Counted from the stretch's first letter, positions 43,731 through 53,314 are shown. The stretch is DNA of 64,000 nucleotides from JBBQYD01 sp942493075 (GCA_942493075.1 OW818681.1:1984001-2048000); one strand, 5' to 3'. Notes: generated by a model not told the origin, from the letters alone. Numbers and translations are program-made.

Positions 43731-45821
43731 ATGAAACTCACAATTAGAGCAAAAATGATCCTCGGGTTTGCCCTCCTGTTGGGCATGCTCGCCGCCTCCG
43801 CAATACTTGGCATCAGCAAGTTGGGGGCACTTAACAATGCGTTAGACAAGATCGTCAATTCCAACGCCGCAAAGGTCCAGCTTGCTGGAGAACTTAGGCA
43901 GCAAACATTGATGATCTCCCGCGCAGAGAAGAACTTGATCCTCGAAGACACTGTTGAAGGGATGAACCGGCATGCTGCCAACGTAGACCGGTACTTCGCC
44001 GACTTGGAAAGTGCCGGCAAGAAAATGGAAGCCCTGGCAGATGAAAAGGGCCAGGTTCTAATCAGAGAGATGAATAATGTGTTCGGCCAGACCCGGGATA
44101 ACCATAAGAAAGTCAGGGAGCTGGCGTTACTCAACTCGAATGTCCGTGCCCAGACCATCTCAAAAACTGAAGGGCTCCAGGCGGCTGACCAAGCCCTGCA
44201 GATTCTAAACGAGCTTGAGAAAATGTTAATGAAACGGGCGCAATCGGTGCCGGAGGCTGCACAGGCCGCCCTGAATGTCGCGCATGCGGTGCAAAACCTG
44301 TTACTCATGCACCGGCAGGAGAAGGTCATGATCATGGAGACAGAAATGGCCGAGATGCAGAAACAGGCGAAGGTCATCGAGGAACACAAACAACAGCTTG
44401 AGACCTCGATAGCGTCCGCAGAGAAAATCGCCAGTTCGGAAGAGCAGGCCAAAATAGCTCAGTTCCGCTCGGCCATTGGCCGTTTCTACGAAGTAAACAG
44501 CCGGGTGGCAAAAGCAACCATGGAGAATGGTAACGCGGAAGCCGTCAAGTTGTCTGAAGGAAAAGGCCGGGAGATCGCCGATGCCTGCGATGCGGTAATG
44601 GATAGGATAATCGCGAAGAACATTGGGGAAATGGCCACCGCCAAGGAAAACTCCGATAAACAGTATGCCAATGCGCGCCTGCTTCTGATCGCCATGCTTG
44701 TGGTGTCCCTGGTTAGCGGCTTTACAACGGCGTTTCTCTTGCTGAGCTACATATGCTCCTCTCTTGGCAAAGCATCGCAACTGGCCAGATCGGTTTCTGA
44801 AGGTGATCTCAACAAAACCGTAGAGATCAAGAACCACGATGAAATCGGCCAAACCCTGGAGGCACTCAACCACATGGTCGAGAACCTTAGGACTGTTGTT
44901 GGCGAAGTCTCGGCTGCCGCCTCCAATGTGGCGTCGGGATCAGAAGAAATGAGCGCTACCGCTCAACAGCTTTCCCAAGGTGCCTCTGAGCAATCTGCCG
45001 CTGCTGAGGAGACAACCTCCTCCATGGAACAGATGGCTTCGAGTATCCAGCAGAATGCTGACAACGCCAAACAGACCAATCAGATGGCTTCGCAGGCCGC
45101 GACCGACGCGCAAACCGGTGGCGAGTCCGTTGCTCGCACAGTCAATGCGATGAAGGAGATTGCCGAGAAAATCACCATCGTGGAAGAAATCGCCAGAAAG
45201 ACGGATCTGCTGGCGTTGAACGCCGCAGTAGAGGCGGCGCGAGCCGGCGAGCACGGCAAGGGGTTTGCCGTGGTAGCCTCTGAAGTGCGCAAGCTAGCCG
45301 AGCGCAGCCAGGCGGCGGCCGCAGAGATCAGTAAGCTCACCACATCGGGAGTCAGCCTGGCTGAGGGAGCGGGAACGCTGTTGGCGAAGCTAGTTCCGGA
45401 TATCAGGCGCACAGCCGAGTTGGTGCAGGAAATCAATGCCGCCAGCGCTGAGCAGAGCACCGGTGCAAGCCAGGTGAACAAAGCCATTCAGCAATTGGAT
45501 CAAGTCATTCAACAGAATGCCTCCGCCTCCGAGGAAATGGCCTCGACTGCGGAAGAGCTCTCAGGCCAGGCGGAGCAACTGCAAGCGGCTATTGGCTTCT
45601 TTAAAGTGGATACCAGCAAAGCCGCAGCAGCCAGCAAGACAAAACCAGCGGCGCGCCCTGTTCTCGCCACTAAAACAAAACCGGTTGAAGCCAAATCAAG
45701 CGATGAGCAACGCCCCGTCGCTGCCAGGTCCGTCAAGCCCGGTGGCAAAGCCATCGACCTGGGTAACGGCCATGGCAACGGCAACGGCGATGCCTACGAC
45801 AAAGAGTTCACAAATTACTGA
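43731..45821 (+). CDS. Methyl-accepting chemotaxis protein
   Basis: 696 residues. TM1 at about 7-29 (MILGFALLLGMLAASAILG), a 4-helix-bundle type sensor with a long coiled coil (about 30-310), TM2 at about 317-341 (IAMLVVSLVSGFTTAFLLL), HAMP (about 342-395, VSEGDLNKTVEIKNHDEI), then the MA domain. The conserved tip is intact (DLLALNAAVEAARAGEHGKG, about residue 487). Gln/Glu-rich methylation heptads flank it (ATAQQLSQGASEQSAAAEET). The C-terminal 60 residues are a low-complexity Lys/Ala/Pro and Gly/Asn tail with no CheR-binding pentapeptide. It is the membrane input for this Che unit; the ligand is unknown. Confidence 0.96.
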   Translation: MKLTIRAKMILGFALLLGMLAASAILGISKLGALNNALDKIVNSNAAKVQLAGELRQQTLMISRAEKNLILEDTVEGMNRHAANVDRYFADLESAGKKMEALADEKGQVLIREMNNVFGQTRDNHKKVRELALLNSNVRAQTISKTEGLQAADQALQILNELEKMLMKRAQSVPEAAQAALNVAHAVQNLLLMHRQEKVMIMETEMAEMQKQAKVIEEHKQQLETSIASAEKIASSEEQAKIAQFRSAIGRFYEVNSRVAKATMENGNAEAVKLSEGKGREIADACDAVMDRIIAKNIGEMATAKENSDKQYANARLLLIAMLVVSLVSGFTTAFLLLSYICSSLGKASQLARSVSEGDLNKTVEIKNHDEIGQTLEALNHMVENLRTVVGEVSAAASNVASGSEEMSATAQQLSQGASEQSAAAEETTSSMEQMASSIQQNADNAKQTNQMASQAATDAQTGGESVARTVNAMKEIAEKITIVEEIARKTDLLALNAAVEAARAGEHGKGFAVVASEVRKLAERSQAAAAEISKLTTSGVSLAEGAGTLLAKLVPDIRRTAELVQEINAASAEQSTGASQVNKAIQQLDQVIQQNASASEEMASTAEELSGQAEQLQAAIGFFKVDTSKAAAASKTKPAARPVLATKTKPVEAKSSDEQRPVAARSVKPGGKAIDLGNGHGNGNGDAYDKEFTNY

Positions 45822-45901
45822 TATTCACTCCGTGCGGCGAGAGTACGGATTCCGGAAATCGCCGCGCGGACACGCTTTTCCGACTTAAGGTTACTAGAGC
45901 T

Positions 45902-46405
45902 ATGAGCACCATCACTGAAACCGCCCAGTACATCACATTCAAGCTCGGCGATGAATCCTTCGCATTGAATGTTGCCCAAGTCCGTGAAGTCCTCGAGATT
46001 GCACAAATCACGAAGGTACCCACGGCACCCGCCTACATGCGCGGTGTCGTCAATGTTCGCGGGAAGGCTATTCCCGTGGTTGATCTGCGCCTCAAATTCG
46101 GGCTCCCAGCCGTGCCCGACACCGTTCATACCCGTATTCTCGTTATCGAGTTGGAGTTGGATGGGGAGAACACCGTGCTTGGAGGCGTGGCTGACTCTGT
46201 TCACGAAGTTATCGAGTTGGAACCCGCCCAGGTAACCCCACCTCCACGCATCGCAATGCGCTGGCGGACAGAACTGATTCAGGGCATGGGCCGCCGCGGA
46301 GAGGAGTTCATCATTATCCTGGACCTGGAGAAAGTGTTTTCAATGGAGGAAACCGCGCTCCTGGCAACCCCGAACGCGGGTGAATTAGCAAGCGTTGTTG
46401 GCTGA
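45902..46405 (+). CDS. cheW: Chemotaxis coupling protein CheW
   Basis: 167 residues with the CheW double-barrel fold: YITFKLGDESFALNVAQVRE, the conserved TKVPTAPAYMRGVVNVRGKA and IPVVDLRLKFGLP, then a C-terminal EFIIILDLEKVFS. It bridges CheA P5 and the receptor tip. The gene follows the MCP by 80 bases and precedes cheR by 16. Confidence 0.95.
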   Translation: MSTITETAQYITFKLGDESFALNVAQVREVLEIAQITKVPTAPAYMRGVVNVRGKAIPVVDLRLKFGLPAVPDTVHTRILVIELELDGENTVLGGVADSVHEVIELEPAQVTPPPRIAMRWRTELIQGMGRRGEEFIIILDLEKVFSMEETALLATPNAGELASVVG

Positions 46406-46421
46406 CATACAACACTCCCAC

Positions 46422-47285
46422 ATGCCCTCCACAAACAAGGCTTCGTCAATCCAGGCACCGGCACTCACGCGGGATGGATTCGTGCGTTTCGCGGAGTTTA
46501 TCACGAAGCAGCTCGGCATAAAGATGTCGGAGAACAAGGTGCCCATGCTGCAGAGCCGGTTGATGCGCCGGCTCAGGCAGTTGGGAATGAATTCCCTGGA
46601 TGAGTACCAGAATTACTTGTTCAATTCGGCACATGCGGATGAGGAGCGCGTCCAGTTCATTGATGCCGTTACAACGAATAAAACGGACTTTTTTCGGGAA
46701 GCACAGCACTTTGATTATCTGGTTAAAACGGCGTTGCCTTCACTGATGAGCCTCGGGCTGCCCAATGGCAGGCTCAAGGTCTGGTGTGCTGGCTGTTCAT
46801 CGGGTGAGGAACCTTACACACTCGCCATTGTACTGAGTGAGTTCGCCCGGGAAAATTCCGGGTTCGATTTCACGATCCTGGCCACTGATATCAGCACCCG
46901 GGTTCTCGACCACGCGCGTCTTGGCATTTATGAAACCCCGCGCATCGAACCAATCCCGATGGCCCTGCGCCACCGGTATCTTCTGAGAAGTTGTGATCCC
47001 CAAAGGCGTGCGATTCGGATCGTTCCCGAACTGCGTGGGAAAATCACCTTCCGCAGGTTAAACTTCATGGATGCCGATTACGGTTTGCGCGATACCTTCG
47101 ATGTGATCTTTTTTCGCAATGTTATGATCTATTTCGATAAACCTACCCAGGAAGCTGTTCTGCACAAGCAGTGCCGCCACTTGCGACAGGGAGGTTACCT
47201 GTTCGTCGGACACTCGGAATCGCTGGCCGGCTTGGACGTTCCAGTCTCCATCATCAGCTCGGCTGTGTTTCGAAAGAACTCATGA
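46422..47285 (+). CDS. cheR: Chemotaxis methyltransferase CheR
   Basis: 287 residues from ATG 46422. The N-terminal helical domain ends with FIDAVTTNKTDFFREAQHF, the family-specific segment. The SAM-binding core contains KVWCAGCSSGEEPYTLAIVL and TILATDISTRVLDHARLG, then the later FDVIFFRNVMIYFDK. It methylates receptor glutamates using SAM. Its stop overlaps the start of cheD by ATGA, so the pair is translationally coupled. Confidence 0.96.
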   Translation: MPSTNKASSIQAPALTRDGFVRFAEFITKQLGIKMSENKVPMLQSRLMRRLRQLGMNSLDEYQNYLFNSAHADEERVQFIDAVTTNKTDFFREAQHFDYLVKTALPSLMSLGLPNGRLKVWCAGCSSGEEPYTLAIVLSEFARENSGFDFTILATDISTRVLDHARLGIYETPRIEPIPMALRHRYLLRSCDPQRRAIRIVPELRGKITFRRLNFMDADYGLRDTFDVIFFRNVMIYFDKPTQEAVLHKQCRHLRQGGYLFVGHSESLAGLDVPVSIISSAVFRKNS

Positions 47286-47776
47286 GGGACATACCTCAAG
47301 AGTGCATTGAGGTGCGGCTGAAGCCAGGAGACCTTGTGATCTGCCGGGAACCACGGCAAATCGTCACTATTCTAGGGTCGTGCCTTGCTGTAACAATGTT
47401 TAATGCCCGGCTCGGGCTCGCTGCGATGTGCCACGCGATGCTGCCTGTCCCAAACTCTCAACTCTCGGTGGAGGAGTCCGCCATGCCTTACAAATACGTA
47501 AGCAACGCAATCCCTGCAATGGTAGCCGTGTTTCATCGCGCCTGTCTCCAACCTCACGAGGTCGAAGTCAAAATCTTTGGTGGCGCGAATGTGATTGTGA
47601 GCTCTGCGGCCAATGGACGGGTCGGCATCGGCTCCACCAACGTGCATCATGCCCGGATGCTTCTGCTTCAGGAGGGATTTCAGATCAAGGCAGCCAATGT
47701 GGGCGGTTTGAGAGGGCGCAAGATCATTTTCAATACTCTTACCGGGCGAGTCCTTCACAAGCACTTGAGCCAATGA
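47282..47776 (+). CDS. cheD: Chemoreceptor glutamine deamidase CheD
   Basis: 164 residues from ATG 47282, which overlaps the cheR stop. Catalytic residues are in place: Cys34 in TILGSCLAVTMF, His51 in AAMCHAMLP, with the downstream VKIFGGANV segment. CheD converts receptor Gln to Glu, creating methylation sites. It pairs with cheR before and cheB after, both by ATGA overlaps. No CheC is seen, so the usual CheC partner is absent from the window. Confidence 0.95.
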   Translation: MRDIPQECIEVRLKPGDLVICREPRQIVTILGSCLAVTMFNARLGLAAMCHAMLPVPNSQLSVEESAMPYKYVSNAIPAMVAVFHRACLQPHEVEVKIFGGANVIVSSAANGRVGIGSTNVHHARMLLLQEGFQIKAANVGGLRGRKIIFNTLTGRVLHKHLSQ

Positions 47777-48855
47777 GTTTCCATCGACCCATCAGCGTGC
47801 TGATCGTTGACGACTCCGCCTCTGTGAGGCAGACCATGTCTGAAGTGCTTGAATCGGACCCTGGCATTGAGGTGATCGCTACCGCTTGTGATCCTTATGT
47901 CGCGGTGGAGCGAATCAAGAAGCAGGTGCCGGACGTCATCATCCTGGATGTCGAGATGCCCCGAATGGACGGCCTCACTTTCCTGGAGAAAATAATGGCA
48001 CAATGCCCGATGCCGGTCGTGATCTGTTCCACCCTTACTGAGAAGGGATCAGAAACCGGCATGGCGGCATTGGAAAAAGGGGCTGTCGAGATCATCACCA
48101 AACCCAAAGTGGGCACGCGTCAGTTTCTCGAGGAATCCCGCATTCGCATCTGTGATGTTGTTAAATCGGCTGCTCAGGTGCGGGTGAAACGCATGCTCCC
48201 ATCCTCCCAGCCACCCATCAGGGTGGAACCCAAATTGACCGCAGATGTCATGCTCGCCCGTCCGCCTTCCTGTGCGATGCTTGCAACCACCGAGAAGGTT
48301 GTAGCCGTCGGGGCATCCACAGGGGGCACAGAGGCGCTGAGGGAGTTTCTCCAGTCGTTTCCGGCCAACTCACCTGGTATCGTTGTCGTCCAGCACATGC
48401 CCGAGAAGTTCACTGCTCACTTTGCTGAACGGCTGGATAGTCTGTGCGCCATCTCGGTCAAGGAGGCTGCGGATGGTGATCCAGTGCTGCCCGGTCAGGC
48501 ACTCATTGCTGCCGGAAATCGCCATTTACTCCTCAAACGCAGCGGCGCCCGGTACTTTGTTGAGGTCAAGGACGGGCCGCTTGTCTGCCGGCATCGGCCC
48601 TCAGTGGACGTCCTTTTCCGTTCGACAGCCCGATATGCCGGAAAGAATGCTGTTGGGGTGATCATGACAGGCATGGGAGATGATGGTGCCCGCGGGATGC
48701 TTGAGTTGATGGAAGCCGGGGCTCACACGATCGCTCAGGATGAGGCAAGCTGCGTCGTGTTCGGAATGCCCGCTGAAGCGATCAAATTAGGCGGAGTGGC
48801 CCGCGTGCTGCCCCTGAAACAAATCGCCTCTGACGTCTTAGCCCACGGCAAATAG
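47773..48855 (+). CDS. cheB: Chemotaxis methylesterase CheB
   Basis: 360 residues from ATG 47773; a longer open frame reading back through cheD is not used. The receiver has ILIVDD-like SVLIVDDSASVRQTM and Asp59 (ILDVEMPRMDGLTF). The esterase domain has the Ser182-His208-Asp304 triad in AVGASTGGTEAL, VVQHMPEKFTAHF and MTGMGDDGARGM. It removes receptor methyl esters and may deamidate when CheA phosphorylates it. It closes the Che operon. Confidence 0.96.
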   Translation: MSFHRPISVLIVDDSASVRQTMSEVLESDPGIEVIATACDPYVAVERIKKQVPDVIILDVEMPRMDGLTFLEKIMAQCPMPVVICSTLTEKGSETGMAALEKGAVEIITKPKVGTRQFLEESRIRICDVVKSAAQVRVKRMLPSSQPPIRVEPKLTADVMLARPPSCAMLATTEKVVAVGASTGGTEALREFLQSFPANSPGIVVVQHMPEKFTAHFAERLDSLCAISVKEAADGDPVLPGQALIAAGNRHLLLKRSGARYFVEVKDGPLVCRHRPSVDVLFRSTARYAGKNAVGVIMTGMGDDGARGMLELMEAGAHTIAQDEASCVVFGMPAEAIKLGGVARVLPLKQIASDVLAHGK

Positions 48856-48954
48856 ACCGGACGTCGGTCCCTTTTGGTTCCTGAACTGGGAACGAGACGC
48901 AGTCGTCGGTATTCATTTGCTTGAAACCGTCCCTGCGAATCCCGAAACTCTGGC

Positions 48955-49839
48955 GTGCTGTTTAAACGAACAACATTGATCGGGGTAGGGCTCCTGGGTG
49001 GTTCTCTTGGCAGGGCCATGCGGGAACGCGGGCTTTCCGGTCATGTGACCGGTTATGTCCGGAGGGAGGCCAGTATTCCGGAATGTCTGGCCGCTCGGGC
49101 GGTGGACAGCGCAGTCCTGGACGTGCAGGAGGCAGTTCGTGGCGCTGACTTGGTCGTGCTGTGCACGCCCTTGTCGCAGATGGCACCCTTAACACGTCAA
49201 ATGGCCCCCTTTCTAAAAAGAGGGTGCATCGTGACCGATGTGGGGAGCGTGAAAGGCTCGGTCGTCAAGGGATTGGAGAAGGTCCTCCGTGGATACCCTG
49301 TGCATTTCATAGGCAGCCATCCCATGGCAGGTTCAGAAAAGATGGGAGTAGCAGCCGCACGCGCCGATCTCTTTGAACAGGCCATTTGCGTAGTAACCCC
49401 TGCTGCCAATGCTGCACCAGGAGCCACACGGAAAGTGGAGCGACTATGGCGCGAGGTGGGTTCACGAGTGCTGCGTTTGAGCCCTGCCGAGCATGATCTG
49501 CTGGTGAGCAGATCCAGCCATTTACCGCACGTTTTAGCTGCCGCATTAACCAACCTGGTTCTTGGCTCCGGACAGGGAAAGAACCAAGGCCAGCTCTGTG
49601 CAACGGGTTTTAGAGACACGACGCGAATCGCGTCCGGGTCGCCCGAGATGTGGCGGGATATCGCGCTGGCAAACCGGCAGAATCTTACAAAGGTTCTGGG
49701 CGACTTGGTGACCTCCTTGAATGCATTTACAGGGGCACTCAAGCGGCAGGATGAGCGGGCCATCTATCAGTTTTTCGAGCAAGCACGTTCCCTGCGCGAG
49801 CTGTGGGCCGCTGGCTCCAGATTGCAGTCGCCTGAGTAG
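48955..49839 (+). CDS. tyrA: Prephenate dehydrogenase family protein
   Basis: 294 residues from a GTG start at 48955. The NAD(P) motif TTLIGVGLLGGSLGRAM opens the protein. The active-site His region is seen in FIGSHPMAGSEKMGV. The helical C-terminal dimer domain includes RSSHLPHVLAAALTNLVLG and GFRDTTRIASGSPEMWRDI, both standard for TyrA. It oxidatively decarboxylates prephenate (or arogenate) to the tyrosine precursor. There is no chorismate mutase fusion or ACT domain, so no built-in tyrosine feedback is visible. It leads the tyrA-aroA-cmk-plsC run. Confidence 0.93.
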   Translation: MLFKRTTLIGVGLLGGSLGRAMRERGLSGHVTGYVRREASIPECLAARAVDSAVLDVQEAVRGADLVVLCTPLSQMAPLTRQMAPFLKRGCIVTDVGSVKGSVVKGLEKVLRGYPVHFIGSHPMAGSEKMGVAAARADLFEQAICVVTPAANAAPGATRKVERLWREVGSRVLRLSPAEHDLLVSRSSHLPHVLAAALTNLVLGSGQGKNQGQLCATGFRDTTRIASGSPEMWRDIALANRQNLTKVLGDLVTSLNAFTGALKRQDERAIYQFFEQARSLRELWAAGSRLQSPE

Positions 49840-49851
49840 CACGGCATCCCT

Positions 49852-51129
49852 ATGGCGCTTCCAGATCTCATCGAAATCGAGCCTGTGACTGGTCCGTTGA
49901 AGGCGTCCATTACCGTGCCTGGCTCCAAGAGCATCACGAACCGTGCGCTGATCCTCGCCGCTTTGGCAGATGCTCAGGTTGTTCTGCGAGGGGCGCTCTG
50001 GAGTGAGGACACCCAGATCATGGTGGAGTGTCTCAAACAACTTGGGTTTGCGGTTCAAGTCGAAACCGACCCTGCTGAAACAGGGAATCGGACCGTTACT
50101 GTTCAGGGATTGGGCGGGACCATCCCCAAGGGTGGGACGCGGGAGAAGCCTGTCGAGTTGTTTGTTGGAAACGCGGGCACTGCGGCTCGATTCCTTGCAC
50201 CATTTGTCTGTTTGGGACACGGGTTCTACCGACTTTCAGGCGTTCCACGCATGCATGAGCGTCCGCAAGGGGCTTTGTTCGATGCGATCCAGCAGCTTGG
50301 CTACCATGCCGAACCTGCTTCGGGCGGCAAGCTGCCCGCTTTAATCGAGGGCAAGGGTCTAATCTCCGGATCATGCCGCGTAAGCATTCGGGAGAGTTCG
50401 CAGTTTGCTTCCGGGTTGCTACTCTGTGCAGCACACGCTGGATGGCGGGTGGAAGTGGAGGACGAGAACGCAGAAGAGTCGTCCTATGTGGAGATGACTC
50501 GGCAATTGGTTAGGACGTTCCCCAGCGGCGGTGGGGTGTTTCAAATTGAGCCGGATGCCTCGGGTGGAAGTTACTTCTGGGCGGCGGCGCACCTGGTCAA
50601 CGGGCATTCCCTTGAGACGGTCGTCAATGCGTGGCCCGACTCCGGGTGGCAAATCGACGCCCGGTTTCCAGATTTCCTGCGGCTATGGCCAAAGGACATT
50701 TCCCGCAGCCGCGACCTGGGTGATAGCATCATGACGGCAATCGTGATGGCGCCGTTTCAGCAACGGACAACCTTGTTCTCGGATTTAGGCCGTCTGCGCG
50801 CCCAGGAATGCGAGCGAGTGGAGGCATTGCGAACGGAATTGACTCGTTGCGGCGCGAAGGTGACAGAGCAGGGGGATTCCTTATGGATCAAGCCTTCACC
50901 ATTGCATGGAGCCGAAATCGACACCTATAATGACCATCGCATGGCCATGTGCTTTGCGGTAGTCGGGTTGAAGGTGCCGGGGATTCGGCTGCGCCAGCCC
51001 AGTTGTGTTAGGAAGACATTTCCGACCTTCTTTCAAAAGCTGGCTGCACTCCCTCCGATGGGGCTGGGAGCACGCATCACCGACGCGCAAGGCCGCATGC
51101 TGGAATTTAACGAGTTGTCCGCCGAATAA
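49852..51129 (+). CDS. aroA: 3-phosphoshikimate 1-carboxyvinyltransferase (EPSP synthase)
   Basis: 425 residues, the expected size. Substrate-contact motifs are present: VPGSKSITNRALILAAL (about 20-36), LFVGNAGTAARFLAP (about 103), RMHERPQGALFDAI, SSQFASGLLL, and the C-terminal DTYNDHRMAMCFAV (His/Arg). It joins shikimate-3-phosphate and PEP in aromatic amino acid synthesis. The gene starts 12 bases after tyrA. The Gly in the NAGTAAR loop looks like the ordinary glyphosate-sensitive form; this is inferred only. Confidence 0.96.
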   Translation: MALPDLIEIEPVTGPLKASITVPGSKSITNRALILAALADAQVVLRGALWSEDTQIMVECLKQLGFAVQVETDPAETGNRTVTVQGLGGTIPKGGTREKPVELFVGNAGTAARFLAPFVCLGHGFYRLSGVPRMHERPQGALFDAIQQLGYHAEPASGGKLPALIEGKGLISGSCRVSIRESSQFASGLLLCAAHAGWRVEVEDENAEESSYVEMTRQLVRTFPSGGGVFQIEPDASGGSYFWAAAHLVNGHSLETVVNAWPDSGWQIDARFPDFLRLWPKDISRSRDLGDSIMTAIVMAPFQQRTTLFSDLGRLRAQECERVEALRTELTRCGAKVTEQGDSLWIKPSPLHGAEIDTYNDHRMAMCFAVVGLKVPGIRLRQPSCVRKTFPTFFQKLAALPPMGLGARITDAQGRMLEFNELSAE

Positions 51130-51131
51130 GA

Positions 51132-51806
51132 ATGGAACCAGTGGAAAAATCAAAATCGCATCCAATAGTCATCGCCATTGATGGGACAAGCGCCAGTGGC
51201 AAGAGCACCAATTCAAAACTCATTGCCAAGGCGCTCGGCTTCTTGCACGTGGATACAGGGGCCATGTATCGGACATTCGCCTGGTACTGTCTGAAGAACA
51301 ATATCGACGTTCAGGATACCAAGGCCATGTCCACGGCTTGCCGGAAATGGAATACCGTTCTGCGGCAGGAGGCAGGGCAGGTTCGGCTTTTGGTGGACGA
51401 TTATTACCCCGAGCGCGAGATACGGACGGCTGAAGTCAGCGCCGCGGTGCCGCACGTCGCTGCTGCGCCGAAGGTCCGCGAATGGATGAAGAAGAAACAA
51501 CGTGAGTGCATACAGTTCGGAAGCCTGGTGATGGAAGGCCGGGATATCGGCACTAACGTCTTCCCTGAGACTGATTATAAATACTACCTCGATGCCAAGC
51601 TCGAGGAACGCGCCCGGCGCCGGGCCGCAGAGGGTGTTAACGAGAACCTGGCCGCGCGTGACCAGCGGGACAGCCAGCGGGCTGCCGCGCCGCTAATGAT
51701 TGCTTTGGGCGCCCGGGTTATCAACAACTCCGGGATGACTGCCGAGCAGACGAGCAACGTCATTATTGAGGACATACGCTCCAGAATCCCTGCGAGTCAG
51801 TCTTAG
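51132..51806 (+). CDS. cmk: Cytidylate kinase
   Basis: 224 residues. The P-loop is IDGTSASGKSTNSKLIA, followed by the NMP-binding segment LHVDTGAMYRTFAWY, the MEGRDIGTNVFPETDYKYY motif and the LID helices (EERARRRAAEG). It phosphorylates CMP/dCMP. The order aroA-cmk is common in bacteria. It begins two bases after the aroA stop. Confidence 0.94.
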   Translation: MEPVEKSKSHPIVIAIDGTSASGKSTNSKLIAKALGFLHVDTGAMYRTFAWYCLKNNIDVQDTKAMSTACRKWNTVLRQEAGQVRLLVDDYYPEREIRTAEVSAAVPHVAAAPKVREWMKKKQRECIQFGSLVMEGRDIGTNVFPETDYKYYLDAKLEERARRRAAEGVNENLAARDQRDSQRAAAPLMIALGARVINNSGMTAEQTSNVIIEDIRSRIPASQS

Positions 51807-51820
51807 CTGGAGCCCGCCGC

Positions 51821-52474
51821 ATGAACTTGTATTACTTCGCCGCATGGGTTGGTTTCCGGCTGTTGTACAATTTCTATTTCGGCTGTAGGGTTTATAACCC
51901 CGAACGTGTCCCTCAGAGTGGTCCCGTTGTTCTCGCCTCCAACCACGCCAGCTTCCTGGATCCACCGCTCGTCGGTGCCGGGCTGCGGCGATCCATCAAC
52001 TATCTCGCTCGGGATACTCTGTTCCGGTTCCCGTTGCTCGGTTTCTTACTCCGCAAGGTGCAAGCTGTTCCTGTGGACCGCGAGGGCGGGGGAGCTGCCG
52101 GATTAAAAGCTATTCTAGAGCGTCTGTGGGCCGGAGGCGCAATCATTCTATTTCCTGAAGGCACCCGAACCCGTGATGGCCGTCTTCAACCGGTGCGGTC
52201 CGGCATCGGCCTGACGGTCATCAAATCCGATGCCCCTGTCGTGCCCGTGCGAGTGTTCGGAACGTATGAGGCTTACGGGCGTCACATTAAGATTCCCCGG
52301 CCCTACAAGGTCGGTGTTAAATACGGCAAGCCCATGCTTTTCACGGAACTTCGGAAAGAGGCAAAGACGTGCTCGAAGGCCCGGCTCAAGGTTATCTATC
52401 AGGAAGTCGCCGACCAGATCATGGCAGAAATAGCCAAGCTCCGCCCTCACACGGATAAGGAGCGTTTTCCCTGA
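51821..52474 (+). CDS. plsC: 1-acyl-sn-glycerol-3-phosphate acyltransferase
   Basis: 217 residues. The acyltransferase box HX4D is in SNHASFLDPPLVG (about residue 45), the substrate box in ILFPEGTRTRDGRL (about 109), and the later VVPVRVFGTYEAYGR. A hydrophobic N-terminal stretch (YYFAAWVGFRLLYNFYFG) anchors it to the membrane. It makes phosphatidic acid for phospholipids. It lies 14 bases behind cmk and converges on the DUF4404-like gene. A hairpin CTGAGC/GCTCAG spans 52471-52489 between the two stops, without a T-run. Confidence 0.94.
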   Translation: MNLYYFAAWVGFRLLYNFYFGCRVYNPERVPQSGPVVLASNHASFLDPPLVGAGLRRSINYLARDTLFRFPLLGFLLRKVQAVPVDREGGGAAGLKAILERLWAGGAIILFPEGTRTRDGRLQPVRSGIGLTVIKSDAPVVPVRVFGTYEAYGRHIKIPRPYKVGVKYGKPMLFTELRKEAKTCSKARLKVIYQEVADQIMAEIAKLRPHTDKERFP

Positions 52475-52485
52475 GCGCTGGAGGC

Positions 52486-52818
52486 TCAGATGCCCAGATT
52501 GGCTAGTGTGTGCGTGATGGTATTCACTACCTGCACCAGCTTTGGATGCGAGCTTTCGAACCCCGCGACTGAGGTGTTTAGTCCCTTGAGGGAAATATCA
52601 CGTAGTTCGGGATTCTGATGTTCCCGAGTCGCTTCCTGCGCACTCAGCGCTGCGAATTGGGCGATGCTTTGAGCCTCTTCCTTGTGGGTGCGGGCCAGTT
52701 CATCGACCTCCACCTTCAGGTGGCGCACCAGATCCAACAACTCACCTCTTCGTGCTTCGTCCAGGTGCTGGTGGCCTTCAATCCGTTCCTCAATTTTGGA
52801 TATAGTGTCTTCGATCAT
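52486..52818 (-). CDS. DUF4404-like small helical protein
   Basis: 110 residues from ATG 52818; ATG 52839 adds seven. It is almost all helical: ISKIEERIEGHQHL, then LVRHLKVEVDELARTHKEEA, AALSAQEATREHQNPEL and a C-terminal SHPKLVQVVNTITHTLANLG. This matches my memory of the DUF4404 family, whose function is unknown. The Leu heptads imply a coiled-coil dimer. It converges with plsC and is divergent from the cupin gene. Confidence 0.7.
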   Translation of the reverse strand: MIEDTISKIEERIEGHQHLDEARRGELLDLVRHLKVEVDELARTHKEEAQSIAQFAALSAQEATREHQNPELRDISLKGLNTSVAGFESSHPKLVQVVNTITHTLANLGI

Positions 52819-52966
52819 GCGCTTATATAAGTAGAACATACTCTGGAGTTCATGCTCGGCAAGCTGGATTCAGTGTTGCTCCGCGCCCTTCTCTCATCTC
52901 GGGTCCTCCGGCACGCTGCCCGGGCATTCAGTTGAACTTTGACTGGTTTCGGGCGAGACTGGCCCC

Positions 52967-53305
52967 ATGAGTGAACCGCTGATGGACGCCACCCGCGAGC
53001 AAGTGCTCTCCCTGGAGAAAGAAACCCAATTCGCTCCCAATGGAATCGTGAGCCGCACCCTGTTGCGCACTGCTACCGGACGAGTGGTGTTGTTCGGTTT
53101 TGCCGAAGGCCAGGAGTTGACTGAACACACTTCCACCCAGCACGCCTTGGTGCAGATCCTCTCTGGGGAATGCGAGTTCTTTCTGGCAGGAAAACCGAAC
53201 CAACTCAAAACCGGCGACTTCCTGCATATGCCTCCCAACCTGGCTCATTCACTCAGAGCCAAGACCCAGTTCTCCATGCTCCTGACCTTTTTCAAGCCGG
53301 AGTAG
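52967..53305 (+). CDS. Small cupin-domain protein
   Basis: 112 residues, a single cupin barrel. Motif 1 is degenerate (EGQELTEHTSTQHALVQILSG, with one His pair and Glu) and motif 2 is LKTGDFLHMPPNLAHSLRA with the expected Pro and His. A metal site is therefore plausible. Such small cupins act in sugar, amino acid or stress metabolism; no substrate can be named. It converges with malQ. Confidence 0.82.
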   Translation: MSEPLMDATREQVLSLEKETQFAPNGIVSRTLLRTATGRVVLFGFAEGQELTEHTSTQHALVQILSGECEFFLAGKPNQLKTGDFLHMPPNLAHSLRAKTQFSMLLTFFKPE

Positions 53306-53314
53306 ATCGACCAG

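Noticed and set aside
47428..47772. Upstream extension of the cheB frame
   Set aside because: It runs through cheD in another frame; ATG 47773 with the ATGA overlap is the obvious start.
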